A DNA stretch of 64,000 bases. It comes from Arthrobacter sp. zg-Y1171 (lineage in GTDB: Bacteria; Actinomycetota; Actinomycetes; Actinomycetales; Micrococcaceae). Position 1 is the first letter of the stretch. Every line of letters starts with the position of its first letter. Shown piece by piece: positions 28,288 to 37,246 of this stretch. The notes under the pieces were generated by a model. The model had not been told where the DNA came from. It was given only the letters and a program-made list of their open reading frames with translations, and ran no database searches. The stretch is taken from assembly GCF_025244845.1 (NCBI RefSeq), contig NZ_CP104264.1:1302001-1366000 (forward strand). The letters are read 5' to 3'. The position numbers were made by a program, and so were the translations under genes.

Positions 28288-28818
28288 ATGGCTGGCGCAA
28301 TGCGCAGGACAATGATCTACCTTGGGCTCGCCGACGGTGACGAGCACTACGAGTCCGAACAGCGGCACCTGCGGGAAGCCCCTGCCCGGGAGGAAGACTT
28401 TGCTCCCGTCCATGAGCCCGATGAGGAAGCGCCGGAGGCGGTTCCTGCCCCCGTCGTACGAAATGCAGTGGAGGAGTACCGCGCACCCGTGACACCCATC
28501 AAGCGTGCCCCGTCGTCCCGTGAGGATGTGTCCGGCCTGCGCCAGATCACCACGGTCCACCCCCGCTCCTACAACGACGCCAAGATCATCGGTGAGAGCT
28601 TCCGTGACGGCATCCCCGTCATCATGAACGTCACCGATATGGGAGAAGCGGACGCCAAGCGCCTCGTTGATTTCTCCGCGGGCCTCGTTTTCGGCCTCCG
28701 CGGTAGCATTGAGCGTGTCACCAACAAGGTCTTCCTGCTCTCGCCGTCCTACGTTGAGGTTTTGGGCGACGACAAGAAGATCAGCGAATCACAGTCCACT
28801 TTCTTCAACCAGAGCTAG
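28288..28818 (+). CDS. sepF: Cell division protein SepF (FtsZ membrane anchor)
   Basis: Replaces FtsA in actinobacteria by tethering FtsZ to the membrane. 176 residues: an N-terminal amphipathic segment ([16 protein letters not shown]), an acidic/Pro-rich linker (about 20-80), then the SepF core (about 85-165: [60 protein letters not shown]). ATG at 28288 with AGAGGAGC 6 bases upstream. Confidence 0.97.
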   Translation: MAGAMRRTMIYLGLADGDEHYESEQRHLREAPAREEDFAPVHEPDEEAPEAVPAPVVRNAVEEYRAPVTPIKRAPSSREDVSGLRQITTVHPRSYNDAKIIGESFRDGIPVIMNVTDMGEADAKRLVDFSAGLVFGLRGSIERVTNKVFLLSPSYVEVLGDDKKISESQSTFFNQS

Positions 28819-28881
28819 CCCAAGGCCCGCACCGACGGGCCGCAGGGGCTGCTGACCGACTTCGGAAATGAAACCCTGCGC

Positions 28882-29172
28882 GTGAATATCATTCTTCCCC
28901 TGGTGTACTTGGTGCTGGTTCTCTTCCAGCTCGCCCTCATCCTGCGGATCGTGTACGACGCCGTGCAGATGTTTGCCCGGCAGTGGCGGCCAAAGGGGCC
29001 GGCACTCGTGCTCGCTACCGGCGTATATGGTGTTACCGACCCGCCCGTCCGGCTGTTCAGGCGCATCATCCCGCCGTTGCGGCTTGGGGGAGTGGCCCTG
29101 GACCTGGCTTTCCTGGTCCTGTTTATCCTCGTATCGATCCTCACGCAGATTGTCGTCGGCGTCGCGCGCTAG
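28882..29172 (+). CDS. yggT: YggT family membrane protein
   Basis: A 96-residue integral membrane protein with two hydrophobic helices (about 3-25 and 70-93) joined by the basic loop RQWRPKGPALVLATGVYGVTDPPVRLFRRIIPPLR, whose TDPPVRLFRRIIPP segment is the family signature. Function is not firmly known; it sits between sepF and divIVA in most actinobacteria and is presumed to help division or envelope assembly. GTG start at 28882. Confidence 0.93.
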   Translation: MNIILPLVYLVLVLFQLALILRIVYDAVQMFARQWRPKGPALVLATGVYGVTDPPVRLFRRIIPPLRLGGVALDLAFLVLFILVSILTQIVVGVAR

Positions 29173-29278
29173 CGTTCCGCGCCGCAGGGGTCCGGTTAGT
29201 TTTCGGAAACCAAACGATATAGTGTGAAACCGAATACAACCCTGCATTTTTGTATGTCCGTAATTCTCTACGTAGAAC

Positions 29279-29310
29279 CGCCTGCTTGACTCGCAGGCGA
29301 ATCTTATAAT
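29279..29310 (+). promoter_or_regulatory. Hairpin and TATAAT box before divIVA
   Basis: CGCCTGC-TTGACTC-GCAGGCG (29279-29299) forms a 7-bp hairpin whose loop holds a -35-like TTGACT. A perfect TATAAT follows at 29305-29310, but only 13 bases after TTGACT, so the pair is not a standard promoter. Another palindrome, CTACGTAG, lies at 29268-29275. AGGTGA before the ATG at 29329 is the ribosome site. Confidence 0.35.
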
Positions 29311-29328
29311 CCAGTATGAGGTGACCAG

Positions 29329-29991
29329 ATGGCTCTGACGCCAGAAGATGTTGTCAACAAGCGGTTCCAGCCGACCAAGTTCCGGGAAGGCTATGACCAG
29401 GATGAAGTCGATGACTTCCTCGACGAGATCGTGGTGGAACTGCGCCGGCTGAACTCCGAAAACGAAGACCTCCGCAGCCAGCTGGCTGCGGCCGCAGCCG
29501 GTGGGTCCACCGCTTCGGCGAACTCGGTTCCGGCTCCCGTAGCCGCTGCACCGAAGATCGAAAAGGTTCCGGAAGAACCCAAGCCCGAGCCTGAGGTTGA
29601 AGCTCCGGTCGTAGAAGAGCGCCCGGCACCCGTCGAGGCCAAGCCGGAGCCCGTCGCGGCTCCCGCGGCCAACAACACGGAGACCGCTGCGGGCATCCTG
29701 GCCATGGCCCAGAAGATGCACGACGACTATGTCGGTGCCGGTATTGAGCAGCGCGACAAGATCATCGCCGAAGCGCAGATCGAGGCCAGCGGCCTCGTCA
29801 CCGACGCCCAGGAGAAGAGCCGCAAGATCCTCAGCACCCTGGAGCAGCAGAAGGCTGTCCTGGAGCGCAAGGTCGAGCAGCTGCGCGGCTTCGAGCGGGA
29901 CTACCGTTCGCGCCTGAAGGCCTACATCGAAGGCCAGCTGCGCGATCTGGATGCACGCGGTTCCGTAGCTTCGGAAACCGCCGACGCGTAA
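29329..29991 (+). CDS. divIVA: Polar growth and division scaffold DivIVA (Wag31)
   Basis: A coiled-coil protein that senses curved membrane and organises polar or septal wall synthesis. 220 residues: the conserved membrane-binding N-domain (ALTPEDVVNKRFQPTKFREG, then DQDEVDDFLDEIV), a first coiled coil to about 55, a Pro/Glu/Ala/Val-rich linker (about 58-120) and a long C-terminal coiled coil (about 122-212). The linker length is typical of actinobacteria. Last gene of the division cluster proper. Confidence 0.97.
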   Translation: MALTPEDVVNKRFQPTKFREGYDQDEVDDFLDEIVVELRRLNSENEDLRSQLAAAAAGGSTASANSVPAPVAAAPKIEKVPEEPKPEPEVEAPVVEERPAPVEAKPEPVAAPAANNTETAAGILAMAQKMHDDYVGAGIEQRDKIIAEAQIEASGLVTDAQEKSRKILSTLEQQKAVLERKVEQLRGFERDYRSRLKAYIEGQLRDLDARGSVASETADA

Positions 29992-30120
29992 TTGCCTCGG
30001 ACACGGCGCTCCTGGAAGATCGGTTAAACTGATGTACAGGCAGCAGCCGGCATTCCAGAAGTCGAGTTATTGAAGAAGCTGAACAATGCAGAAGTTAAGC
30101 AACGTATTAGCTGAATGAAA
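29992..30120 (+). other. AT-rich untranslated segment between divIVA and a strong terminator
   Basis: The stretch from about 30040 to 30120 is clearly poorer in GC than its surroundings and has no ORF with a credible start and ribosome site: a 13-codon ATG frame at 30032 is unsupported, and the other frame has only a TTG. It runs straight into an intrinsic terminator (30121-30169). It may be the 3' end of the divIVA mRNA or a separate small RNA; a weak -10 (TAAACT, 30025-30030) lacks a partner -35. Confidence 0.4.
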
Positions 30121-30169
30121 CCTAAGGGCCGGAGGCCGGGTCACCCCGGCCGACGGCCCTTACGTTTTT
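30121..30169 (+). terminator. Intrinsic terminator downstream of divIVA
   Basis: Outer stem TAAGGGCC (30123-30130) with GGCCCTTA (30155-30162), inner stem GGCCGGG (30134-30140) with CCCGGCC (30145-30151), then a T5 run (30165-30169). It separates the division cluster from lspA. Confidence 0.9.
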
Positions 30170-30241
30170 GCACGAACATTCGATTCACCGCGCAGTTCAG
30201 TCGGCGCCTGATTCCCCCGGCATTCCGATCACGAAAGCACC

Positions 30242-30835
30242 ATGACTCCTTCCTCACCGCAGACCCCGGACAACACGGGAGCCGGACGCAGCCGTGCCCG
30301 CAGGGGCAAGCCTGCTCTCATCATGCTTGCCGTGGCGGTCGTCGCCGTTATCGCCGACCAGCTCACGAAACTGTGGGTGGTCAGCACCATGGCCGAGGGC
30401 CAGATAACCGATGTCCTGCCCCCGATCCTGCGTTGGCACTTCATCCGCAATCCCGGTGCAGCGTTTTCGATCGGCACCGACTACACGTGGGTCTTCACGA
30501 TCATCATGGTGCTTGTGTCCGGTTTCCTGGCCTACCTGATGTTCCGGGTCCGTTCCCTGGCCTGGGCCACGGCCCTGGGTTTGGTGCTCGGCGGTGCGCT
30601 GGGCAACCTGACCGACCGGCTCTTCCGGGAACCGTCCTTCGGCCAGGGCCATGTCGTGGACTTCATCGCCTTCCCGAACTTCGCGATTTTCAACATCGCC
30701 GATTCCTGCGTGGTCTCCGGCGTGATCCTGGTCTGCCTGCTCACGCTGCGGGGAATCGGTTTGGACGGCGTACGCACGCCGTCCGGCAAGACAGTAACGA
30801 CAGACCAGCGTAATGACGACGAGGCAACACGATGA
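30242..30835 (+). CDS. lspA: Lipoprotein signal peptidase II
   Basis: Aspartyl membrane protease that removes signal peptides from diacylglyceryl-modified prolipoproteins. 197 residues, four transmembrane helices. Motifs: VIADQLTKLWVV, RNPGAAFSI, and the catalytic Asp pair in GGALGNLTDRLF and FNIADSCVV, with VVDFIAF between. A hydrophilic N-tail of about 25 residues and C-tail are present. ATG at 30242; its own stop overlaps the rluD ATG (ATGA), the usual lspA-rluD pair. Confidence 0.97.
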   Translation: MTPSSPQTPDNTGAGRSRARRGKPALIMLAVAVVAVIADQLTKLWVVSTMAEGQITDVLPPILRWHFIRNPGAAFSIGTDYTWVFTIIMVLVSGFLAYLMFRVRSLAWATALGLVLGGALGNLTDRLFREPSFGQGHVVDFIAFPNFAIFNIADSCVVSGVILVCLLTLRGIGLDGVRTPSGKTVTTDQRNDDEATR

Positions 30836-31767
30836 ATGAGCTCCACGCAGTTTTTGCAGTCCCCGAGGAAGCCGACGGCAAGCGGGCCGACGCCGTAGTG
30901 GCAGGCCTGCTTGACGTCTCCCGTTCCGTCGCCGCCACCTGGTGCACGGACGGCTACTTCAGTTCCAAGGGCAAGGTGCTGACGAAATCGGACAAGCTGC
31001 ACGCCGGGCAGGAAATCACTGCGGACGTCCCGGAGCAGCGGGACCCGCTGGCCGTCGTCGTCGAGCCGGTTGACGACCTGCTGATCCTGGCCGATGCCGA
31101 GCACTTCGTCGTCATCGACAAACCGGTGGGCGTGGCCGCGCATCCCTCGCCGGGCTGGGTGGGGCCGACGGTGGTCGGGGCGCTGGCCGCTGCCGGCTAC
31201 CGGATCTCCACGTCAGGCGCCCCCGAGCGGCAGGGCATTGTCCACCGGCTCGACGTCGGCACCTCCGGGGTCATGGTGGTTGCCAAGACCGAGCACGCCT
31301 ACACCCTCCTGAAGCAGGCGTTCAAGGACCGCACCGTGGACAAGATGTACCACGCAGTGGTCCAGGGGCTGCCCGACCCGCTCAAGGGCACCATCGACGC
31401 TCCGATCGGCAGGCATCCCGGCTACGACTGGCGTTTCGCCGTCGTTGAGGGCGGCCGGCCGTCGGTGACGCATTACGAGGTGCTGGAAGCCTTTGGCAAG
31501 GCCTCGCTGGTGGAGGTGCACCTGGAGACGGGCCGCACCCACCAGATCCGCGTCCACTTCTCGGCCCTGCGCCATCCCTGCGCCGGCGACCTGACCTACG
31601 GTGCGGATGCAAAGCTGGCCGCAGAGCTTGGCCTGACCCGGCAGTGGCTGCACGCCCGGAAACTGGGCTTCACCCACCCGGGCTCGGGGGAGTACGTGGA
31701 GTTCACCAGTGAGTACCCGCAGGACCTGCAGTACGCTGTCGACGCGCTGCGCAGCGGCGAGGTCTAG
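30832..31767 (+). CDS. rluD: 23S rRNA pseudouridine synthase, RluD type
   Basis: Isomerises specific uridines of 23S rRNA. 311 residues: an N-terminal S4-like RNA-binding domain (about 12-75, GKRADAVVAGLLDVSRSVAA), then the RluA-type catalytic domain with FVVIDKPVGVAAHPSPGW and catalytic Asp in HRLDVGTSGVMVVAKT (about residue 141), plus ETGRTHQIRVHF and YGADAKLA. Substrate positions are assumed from the family. Coupled to lspA. Confidence 0.93.
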   Translation: MNELHAVFAVPEEADGKRADAVVAGLLDVSRSVAATWCTDGYFSSKGKVLTKSDKLHAGQEITADVPEQRDPLAVVVEPVDDLLILADAEHFVVIDKPVGVAAHPSPGWVGPTVVGALAAAGYRISTSGAPERQGIVHRLDVGTSGVMVVAKTEHAYTLLKQAFKDRTVDKMYHAVVQGLPDPLKGTIDAPIGRHPGYDWRFAVVEGGRPSVTHYEVLEAFGKASLVEVHLETGRTHQIRVHFSALRHPCAGDLTYGADAKLAAELGLTRQWLHARKLGFTHPGSGEYVEFTSEYPQDLQYAVDALRSGEV

Positions 31768-31840
31768 GCCCGCTGGAGAGCCGCGGCACACCGGCTTCCG
31801 GCCCGGCGCGGCGGCGTCCGACGCGCCGCGGGCCGGGGCC

Positions 31841-31855
31841 TAGAATGTACAGGTG
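31841..31855 (+). promoter_or_regulatory. Candidate leaderless -10 box of dnaE
   Basis: TAGAAT (31841-31846), six bases, then the GTG start of dnaE. No ribosome site is present. A GC-rich dyad (about 31805-31840) just upstream may terminate rluD transcription. Confidence 0.45.
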
Positions 31856-34800
31856 GCTTCTGCAACTAGTACGTCGAAATCGTTTGTCCATCTTCACAAC
31901 CACACCGAATATTCGATGCTCGACGGGGCTGCCCGGCTGACGGATCTGTTCAGCCACGCCGACGAGCTGGGCATGAACGCCCTGGCAACCACCGACCACG
32001 GTTTCGTGTTCGGCGCCTTCGACTTCTGGAACAAGGCCCGCGGTGCCGGCATCAAGCCGATCATCGGCGTGGAGGCCTACCTGACGCCCGGTACGGCGCG
32101 CAGGGACAAGACCCGCGTGAAGTGGGGCGACGGCGGCAGGAACGACGTTTCCGGTGCCGGTGCCTACACCCACATGACCATGTGGGCCGAGAACACCGAG
32201 GGCATGCACAACCTCTTCCGGATGTCCTCCCTGGCCTCGCTGGAAGGCTACCTCTACAAGCCCCGCATGGACCGGGACCTGCTGCAGACCTACGGCAAGG
32301 GGCTGATCGCCACCACCGGCTGCCCCTCCGGCGAAGTCCAGACCAAGCTGCGCCTGGGGCTGTACCGGGAAGCCGTCCAGGCGGCATCGGACTTCCGCGA
32401 CATCTTCGGACGGGAAAACTTCTTCTGCGAGCTGATGGACCACGGGCTGGACATCGAGCGCAACGTGCAGGCGGACCTGATCAAACTGGCCCGCGAGCTG
32501 CAGCTGCCCCTGGTGGCCACCAATGACCTGCACTACACCCACGCCGAAGACGCCTCCGCGCATGCGGCGCTGCTGTGCGTGCAGTCCGGCTCCTCGCTGG
32601 CCGACCCCAAGCGCTTCAAGTTCGACGCCGACGAGTTCTACCTCAAGTCCCCGGACGAAATGCGGGCCATTTTCCGCGACCATCCGGACGCCTGCGACAA
32701 CACCCTGCTCATCGCCGAGCGCTGCGACGTCGAATTCAACACCAAAGCCAACTACATGCCGCGCTTCCCGACTCCGGAGGGTGAGAACGAGGAGTCCTGG
32801 TTCGTCAAGGAAGTCGAAGCCGGACTGCATCGCCGCTACCCGAACGGGATCAGCGACGCCGTGCGCAAGCGCGCCGACTACGAAGTGGGCATCATCGCCC
32901 AGATGGGCTTCCCGGGCTACTTCCTCGTGGTGGCAGACTTCATCAACTGGGCCAAGGAAAACGGAATCCGCGTCGGCCCCGGCCGCGGCTCCGGTGCCGG
33001 CTCAATGGCCGCCTACGCGATGGGCATCACCGACCTGGACCCGCTGCAGCACGGCCTGATCTTCGAGCGCTTCCTGAACCCGGACCGCGTCTCCATGCCT
33101 GACTTCGACGTCGACTTCGATGATCGGCGCCGCTCCGAAGTGATCCACTACGTCACAGAGAAGTACGGCGACGAGCGCGTTGCCATGATCGTTACCTACG
33201 GCACCATCAAAGCCAAGCAGGCCCTGAAGGACTCCTCCCGCGTGATGGGCTACCCCTTCTCGGTCGGAGAACGCCTTACCAAGGCGATGCCGCCGGACGT
33301 GATGGGCAAAGGCCTGTCCCTGGCCGACGTGCACAACAAGGAAGCCAAGCGCTACGGCGAGGCCGAGGAGCTGCGCGAGCTGCTGCGCACCGACCCCGAT
33401 TCCCAGCGTGTGTTCGATACCGCGCTGGGCCTTGAAGGCCTTAAGCGCCAGTGGGGCGTGCATGCCGCCGGCGTGATCATGTCCTCCGATCCGCTGATCG
33501 ACATCATCCCGATCATGCGCCGCGAACAGGACGGGCAGGTGATCACGCAGTTCGATTACCCCACCTGCGAAGGCCTGGGGCTCATCAAGATGGACTTCCT
33601 CGGCCTTCGAAACCTGACGATCGTCTCCGACGCGGTGGAGAACATCAAGAACAACCGCGGCGAGGACCTGGTCCTGGAAGACCTGTCGCTGGATTTGAAG
33701 GAAGCCTACGACCTCCTTGCCAGCGGTGACACGCTGGGTGTGTTCCAGCTCGACGGCGGGCCAATGCGGTCGCTGCTCAAGAGCATGCGTCCGGATAACT
33801 TTGAAGATATCTCCGCTGTCATCGCCCTGTACCGCCCGGGTCCCATGGGCGCGAACTCACACACGAACTACGCCCTGCGCAAGACCGGCCAGCAGGAAAT
33901 CACCCCGATCCACCCGGAGCTCGAGGAACCGCTCGCGGAAATCCTGAACACCACCTACGGCCTGATTGTGTATCAGGAGCAGGTTATGGCCATCGCCCAG
34001 AAGGTGGCAGGCTTCAGCTTGGGCCAGGCAGATATTCTCCGCCGTGCCATGGGCAAGAAGAAGAAATCGGAGCTGGATAAGCAGTACGCCGGCTTCCACC
34101 AGGGCATGGTGGACCGCGGCTACTCCGAAGCGGCCATCAAGGCGCTCTGGGACATCCTGCTCCCATTCTCCGACTACGCCTTCAACAAGGCGCACTCCGC
34201 GGCCTACGGCGTCGTCTCCTACTGGACCGCCTACCTGAAGGCCCAGTATCCGGCCGAGTACATGGCGGCCCTGCTCACCTCCGTGGGCGACGACAAGGAC
34301 AAGCTGGCGCTGTACCTGAACGAGTGCCGCAAGATGGGAATCACGGTCCTGCCGCCGGACGTGAACGAATCCTCGGTGAACTTCACCCCTGTCGGCAAGG
34401 ACATCCGCTTCGGCATGGGCGCCATCCGCAACGTCGGTGCCAACGTGGTGCAGGCCATGGTCGCCGCCCGTGAGGAGAAGGGCGCGTACACCAACTTCAA
34501 GGACTTCCTGATGAAGGTTCCGGCGGTGGTCTGCAACAAGCGCACCATCGAGTCCCTGATCAAGGCGGGTGCCTTCGACTCGATGGGCCATGCCCGGCGT
34601 CCGCTGGCGATGATCCACGAAGAAGCGATCGACTCCGTGGTTGTGCTCAAACGCAACGAGGCCGTGGGGCAGTTCGACCTCTTCGCCGCCATTTCCGACC
34701 AGGAACCGGAGGACTCGATCAGCATCGATATTCCGGACCTTCCGGAGTGGGAGAAGAAGGACAAGCTGTCCTTCGAACGCGACATGCTCGGCCTCTACGT

Positions 34801-35392
34801 CTCGGACCACCCGCTGCAGGGCCTGGAAGGGATCCTCAGCCAGCACGCCGACTCGTCGATCACCAACATTGTCGGAGAGGAAGGCCCGCCCGACGGCGCG
34901 ATCGTCACCATCGCGGGCATGATCACCTCGCTCCAGCGGCGTATTGCCAAGAACAGCGGCAATGCGTACGCCCGCTGCGAGATCGAGGACCTCGCCGGTT
35001 CCATGGAAGTAATGTTCTTCGGGCAGGTCTACGGTCCCATTGCCGCCGTGCTGGCCGAGGACCTGATTGTGGTGGTCCGCGGCCGGCTGCAGCGGCGCGA
35101 CGACGGCGCCGTCACGCTGAACGCGCAGGAACTCACGGTCCCCGACCTCAGCGAGGGTCATTCCGGGCCTGTGGTGATTTCCATGGCCACCTACAAGGCC
35201 ACCGAGACCGTGGTCTCCCAGCTCGGCGACGTGCTGCGGACGCACCCGGGTACCTCCGAGGTGCAGATCCGGCTCAACGGCTCCCGCACGGTGGAAGTAA
35301 TGAAGCTGGGCGTGGACATGCGGGTGAACCCCACTCCGTCACTGTTCGGTGACCTGAAGGTGCTGCTCGGCCCGGCCTGCCTGGACGGCTAG
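31853..35392 (+). CDS. dnaE: Replicative DNA polymerase III alpha subunit
   Basis: Main chromosomal polymerase. 1179 residues, typical of actinobacterial DnaE1. The N-terminal PHP domain begins FVHLHNHTEYSMLDGAARL and keeps its His-rich metal motifs, which in actinobacteria give proofreading. The catalytic palm has GPGRGSGAGSMAAYAMGITD and PDFDVDFDDRRR (the PDXDXD Asp triad, about 418-424). A tandem helix-hairpin-helix region and a C-terminal OB fold (IVTIAGMITSLQRRIAK) follow. GTG start, probably leaderless. Confidence 0.97.
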   Translation: MASATSTSKSFVHLHNHTEYSMLDGAARLTDLFSHADELGMNALATTDHGFVFGAFDFWNKARGAGIKPIIGVEAYLTPGTARRDKTRVKWGDGGRNDVSGAGAYTHMTMWAENTEGMHNLFRMSSLASLEGYLYKPRMDRDLLQTYGKGLIATTGCPSGEVQTKLRLGLYREAVQAASDFRDIFGRENFFCELMDHGLDIERNVQADLIKLARELQLPLVATNDLHYTHAEDASAHAALLCVQSGSSLADPKRFKFDADEFYLKSPDEMRAIFRDHPDACDNTLLIAERCDVEFNTKANYMPRFPTPEGENEESWFVKEVEAGLHRRYPNGISDAVRKRADYEVGIIAQMGFPGYFLVVADFINWAKENGIRVGPGRGSGAGSMAAYAMGITDLDPLQHGLIFERFLNPDRVSMPDFDVDFDDRRRSEVIHYVTEKYGDERVAMIVTYGTIKAKQALKDSSRVMGYPFSVGERLTKAMPPDVMGKGLSLADVHNKEAKRYGEAEELRELLRTDPDSQRVFDTALGLEGLKRQWGVHAAGVIMSSDPLIDIIPIMRREQDGQVITQFDYPTCEGLGLIKMDFLGLRNLTIVSDAVENIKNNRGEDLVLEDLSLDLKEAYDLLASGDTLGVFQLDGGPMRSLLKSMRPDNFEDISAVIALYRPGPMGANSHTNYALRKTGQQEITPIHPELEEPLAEILNTTYGLIVYQEQVMAIAQKVAGFSLGQADILRRAMGKKKKSELDKQYAGFHQGMVDRGYSEAAIKALWDILLPFSDYAFNKAHSAAYGVVSYWTAYLKAQYPAEYMAALLTSVGDDKDKLALYLNECRKMGITVLPPDVNESSVNFTPVGKDIRFGMGAIRNVGANVVQAMVAAREEKGAYTNFKDFLMKVPAVVCNKRTIESLIKAGAFDSMGHARRPLAMIHEEAIDSVVVLKRNEAVGQFDLFAAISDQEPEDSISIDIPDLPEWEKKDKLSFERDMLGLYVSDHPLQGLEGILSQHADSSITNIVGEEGPPDGAIVTIAGMITSLQRRIAKNSGNAYARCEIEDLAGSMEVMFFGQVYGPIAAVLAEDLIVVVRGRLQRRDDGAVTLNAQELTVPDLSEGHSGPVVISMATYKATETVVSQLGDVLRTHPGTSEVQIRLNGSRTVEVMKLGVDMRVNPTPSLFGDLKVLLGPACLDG

Positions 35393-35464
35393 GCCCGGCC
35401 GGGCGCCCGGCGTCCATTGCTGCGTCCGGCGACATATTCGCCGCAGGCCGTGAACGGTGCTGGG

Positions 35465-35479
35465 TAGAATGATGGTGTG
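35465..35479 (+). promoter_or_regulatory. Candidate leaderless -10 box of hisD
   Basis: TAGAAT (35465-35470), six bases, then GTG at 35477; same layout as at dnaE and no ribosome site. Confidence 0.45.
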
Positions 35480-36826
35480 AATTCATCCAGCCCCGCAGCA
35501 GCCTTTGATTCCTTCCGCACGATTGACCTGCGCGGGCAGCATCTCAGTCCCGCTGAGCTGAAGGCTGCCATGCCGCGGGCCGAAACAACGTTCGACGCGG
35601 CGTCGGACGCCGTCTCCTCCATCATTACCGATGTCCGTACGCGGGGCTTTACCGCATTGACGGAACTGGCCGAGCGCTTCGACGGCGTGGACCAGCACGA
35701 GGTCCGGGTGCCGGCGGCCGCGCTCGACTCGGCGCTCGAGCAGTTGGACCCCGCCGTGCGGGCCGCCCTGCAAACAGCTATCGAGCGGACCCGGATCTTT
35801 GCCCGGGCCCAGCGCCCTGCCGATGCCGAGGTGGAAATCCGTCCCGGTGCGGTCCTGACGCATAAATGGATGCCCGTCTCCCGTGTGGGGCTTTATGTCC
35901 CGGGCGGACTGGCGGTATATCCGTCTTCCGTGGTCATGAACGTGGTGCCTGCCCAGGAGGCCGGCGTCGCTTCCCTGGCCTTGGCCTCTCCGCCGCAGAA
36001 GGAATTCGGCGGACTGCCGCACCCCACCATCCTTGCCGCCGCCAAGCTGCTGGGTATTGACGAGGTCTACGCTGTGGGCGGTGCCCAGGCCATTGCCGCG
36101 TTTGCCTACGGTGTTCCTGCGGACGACGCCAATGCCGCCGTCCTGCCCGTAGACGTGGTGACCGGACCCGGCAACGTTTTCGTGGCGACTGCCAAGCGCC
36201 TGGTCAAGGGCGTGGTCGGCATTGATTCCGAGGCGGGTCCCACCGAGATCATGGTCCTGGCGGATGAGACGGCCGATGCCCGGCTGGTCGCAGCGGACCT
36301 GGTCAGCCAGGCCGAACATGATCCCAATGCCGGATCCGTCCTGGTCACTGCGTCGGAGCAGCTCGCCGGGAAGGTCCGGGAGGAACTGGGGCGCCAGGTC
36401 GCGGAGACCAAGCACAGCGAACGCGTGCGCACGGCTCTCTCCGGCGCCCAGTCCGGGGTGATCCTGGTTGACGGGCTGGAGCAGGGCATTGCCGTCTGCG
36501 ACGCGTACGCCGCCGAGCACCTCGAAATCCAGACGGCCGACGCCGAGGCCGTGGCAGCGCGGGTCCGGAGCGCCGGTGCCATTTTCGTAGGGGACTACAG
36601 TCCCGTCAGCCTGGGCGATTACTGCGCCGGTTCCAACCACGTGCTGCCCACCGGCGGCACGGCGGCTTTTTCCTCCGGGCTGAACGTCACCACCTTCATG
36701 CGTGCCATCCAGGTGGTCAACTACAACCGCGAAGCGCTGGAGGAAGTGAGCGCCGATATCGTGGCCCTCTCGCGGGCGGAAGACCTGCCGGCCCACGGCG
36801 ACGCCGTCAGCATCCGCTTCGAATAG
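35477..36826 (+). CDS. hisD: Histidinol dehydrogenase
   Basis: Zinc enzyme catalysing the last two oxidations of histidine biosynthesis (L-histidinol to L-histidine, NAD). 449 residues with [67 protein letters not shown] and [14 protein letters not shown], covering the catalytic and Zn-ligand regions. It stands alone here, with no other his gene after it. A small hairpin (36830-36850) and a large palindromic repeat follow in the 420-base gap to nrdR. Confidence 0.97.
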   Translation: MNSSSPAAAFDSFRTIDLRGQHLSPAELKAAMPRAETTFDAASDAVSSIITDVRTRGFTALTELAERFDGVDQHEVRVPAAALDSALEQLDPAVRAALQTAIERTRIFARAQRPADAEVEIRPGAVLTHKWMPVSRVGLYVPGGLAVYPSSVVMNVVPAQEAGVASLALASPPQKEFGGLPHPTILAAAKLLGIDEVYAVGGAQAIAAFAYGVPADDANAAVLPVDVVTGPGNVFVATAKRLVKGVVGIDSEAGPTEIMVLADETADARLVAADLVSQAEHDPNAGSVLVTASEQLAGKVREELGRQVAETKHSERVRTALSGAQSGVILVDGLEQGIAVCDAYAAEHLEIQTADAEAVAARVRSAGAIFVGDYSPVSLGDYCAGSNHVLPTGGTAAFSSGLNVTTFMRAIQVVNYNREALEEVSADIVALSRAEDLPAHGDAVSIRFE

Positions 36827-36829
36827 CGC

Positions 36830-36850
36830 GCGGGCCAGGGTTCGGCCCGC
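36830..36850 (+). terminator. Short GC hairpin after hisD
   Basis: GCGGGCC, 7-base loop, GGCCCGC, 4 bases after the hisD stop. There is no T tract, so termination is uncertain. Between here and the repeat at 36958 nothing else is recognised. Confidence 0.4.
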
Positions 36851-36957
36851 TTCGGCTTCGGAACGGCGGCAACGAAATCCCTTGCGCGCAGACCTCGCCG
36901 GGAGACTAAAGCCGCCTAACCCGGACGCCTGCGCGCTCCGGGCCCGTGGTTTCCCTT

Positions 36958-37045
36958 CGGTTTGTCCTGATCCCTGCGGTTTGTGCTGATCCCTGCGCCG
37001 CGCGAAGCAGGGATTGCCACAAACCGCAGGGATTGCGACAGCCCG
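36958..37045. repeat. Composite palindromic intergenic repeat (REP-like)
   Basis: Two 20-base units (CGGTTTGTSCTGATCCCTGC, starting 36958 and 36977) are followed by a 10-base centre (GCCGCGCGAA, 36997-37006) and two inverted units (starting 37007 and 37026). Neighbouring units share one base, so the period is 19. The inner arms 36970-36996 and 37007-37033 are complementary over 24 of 27 bases. The whole forms a long cruciform or RNA hairpin. Open frames crossing it are artefacts of the repeat. Confidence 0.75.
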
Positions 37046-37137
37046 CGGGGTTTTCCTCAACGGGCGGGATTCGGCCCCGGCCCGGGCCCCGGCGCGCCCC
37101 CGACCCGCGCGCTTCGCAGTCCGGCACGCGGCGCCAC

Positions 37138-37169
37138 CTACATGTTGTAATGCCGGCACTACATGTTGT
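37138..37169 (+). promoter_or_regulatory. Two CTACATGTTGT direct repeats before nrdR (candidate NrdR boxes)
   Basis: The 11-mer CTACATGTTGT occurs at 37138-37148 and 37159-37169, exactly 21 bases (two helical turns) apart, immediately upstream of the -35. Paired operator boxes on the same DNA face are typical of NrdR, which often autoregulates; the motif only loosely resembles published NrdR boxes. Confidence 0.45.
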
Positions 37170-37179
37170 GGTTACGCAC

Positions 37180-37209
37180 TTGGTGATGCGGCAGGGCGGG
37201 CCCTATAGT
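37180..37209 (+). promoter_or_regulatory. nrdR promoter
   Basis: TTGGTG (37180-37185), 18 bases, TATAGT (37204-37209), about 31 bases before the ribosome site (GAAAGGA) and ATG at 37247. One of the few standard sigma-A-like promoters in the window. Confidence 0.65.
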
Positions 37210-37246
37210 GAGAGCACAATAAGGCCCCTTCGCGAAAGGACGGGAT

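Noticed and set aside
30032..30073. 13-codon ORF starting ATG in the segment after divIVA
   Set aside because: No ribosome site, very short, and the other frames are equally open; more likely untranslated RNA.
10791..31767. Loss of ftsA from the division cluster
   Set aside because: Absence of ftsA is normal in actinobacteria, where SepF anchors FtsZ, so it is not a deletion.
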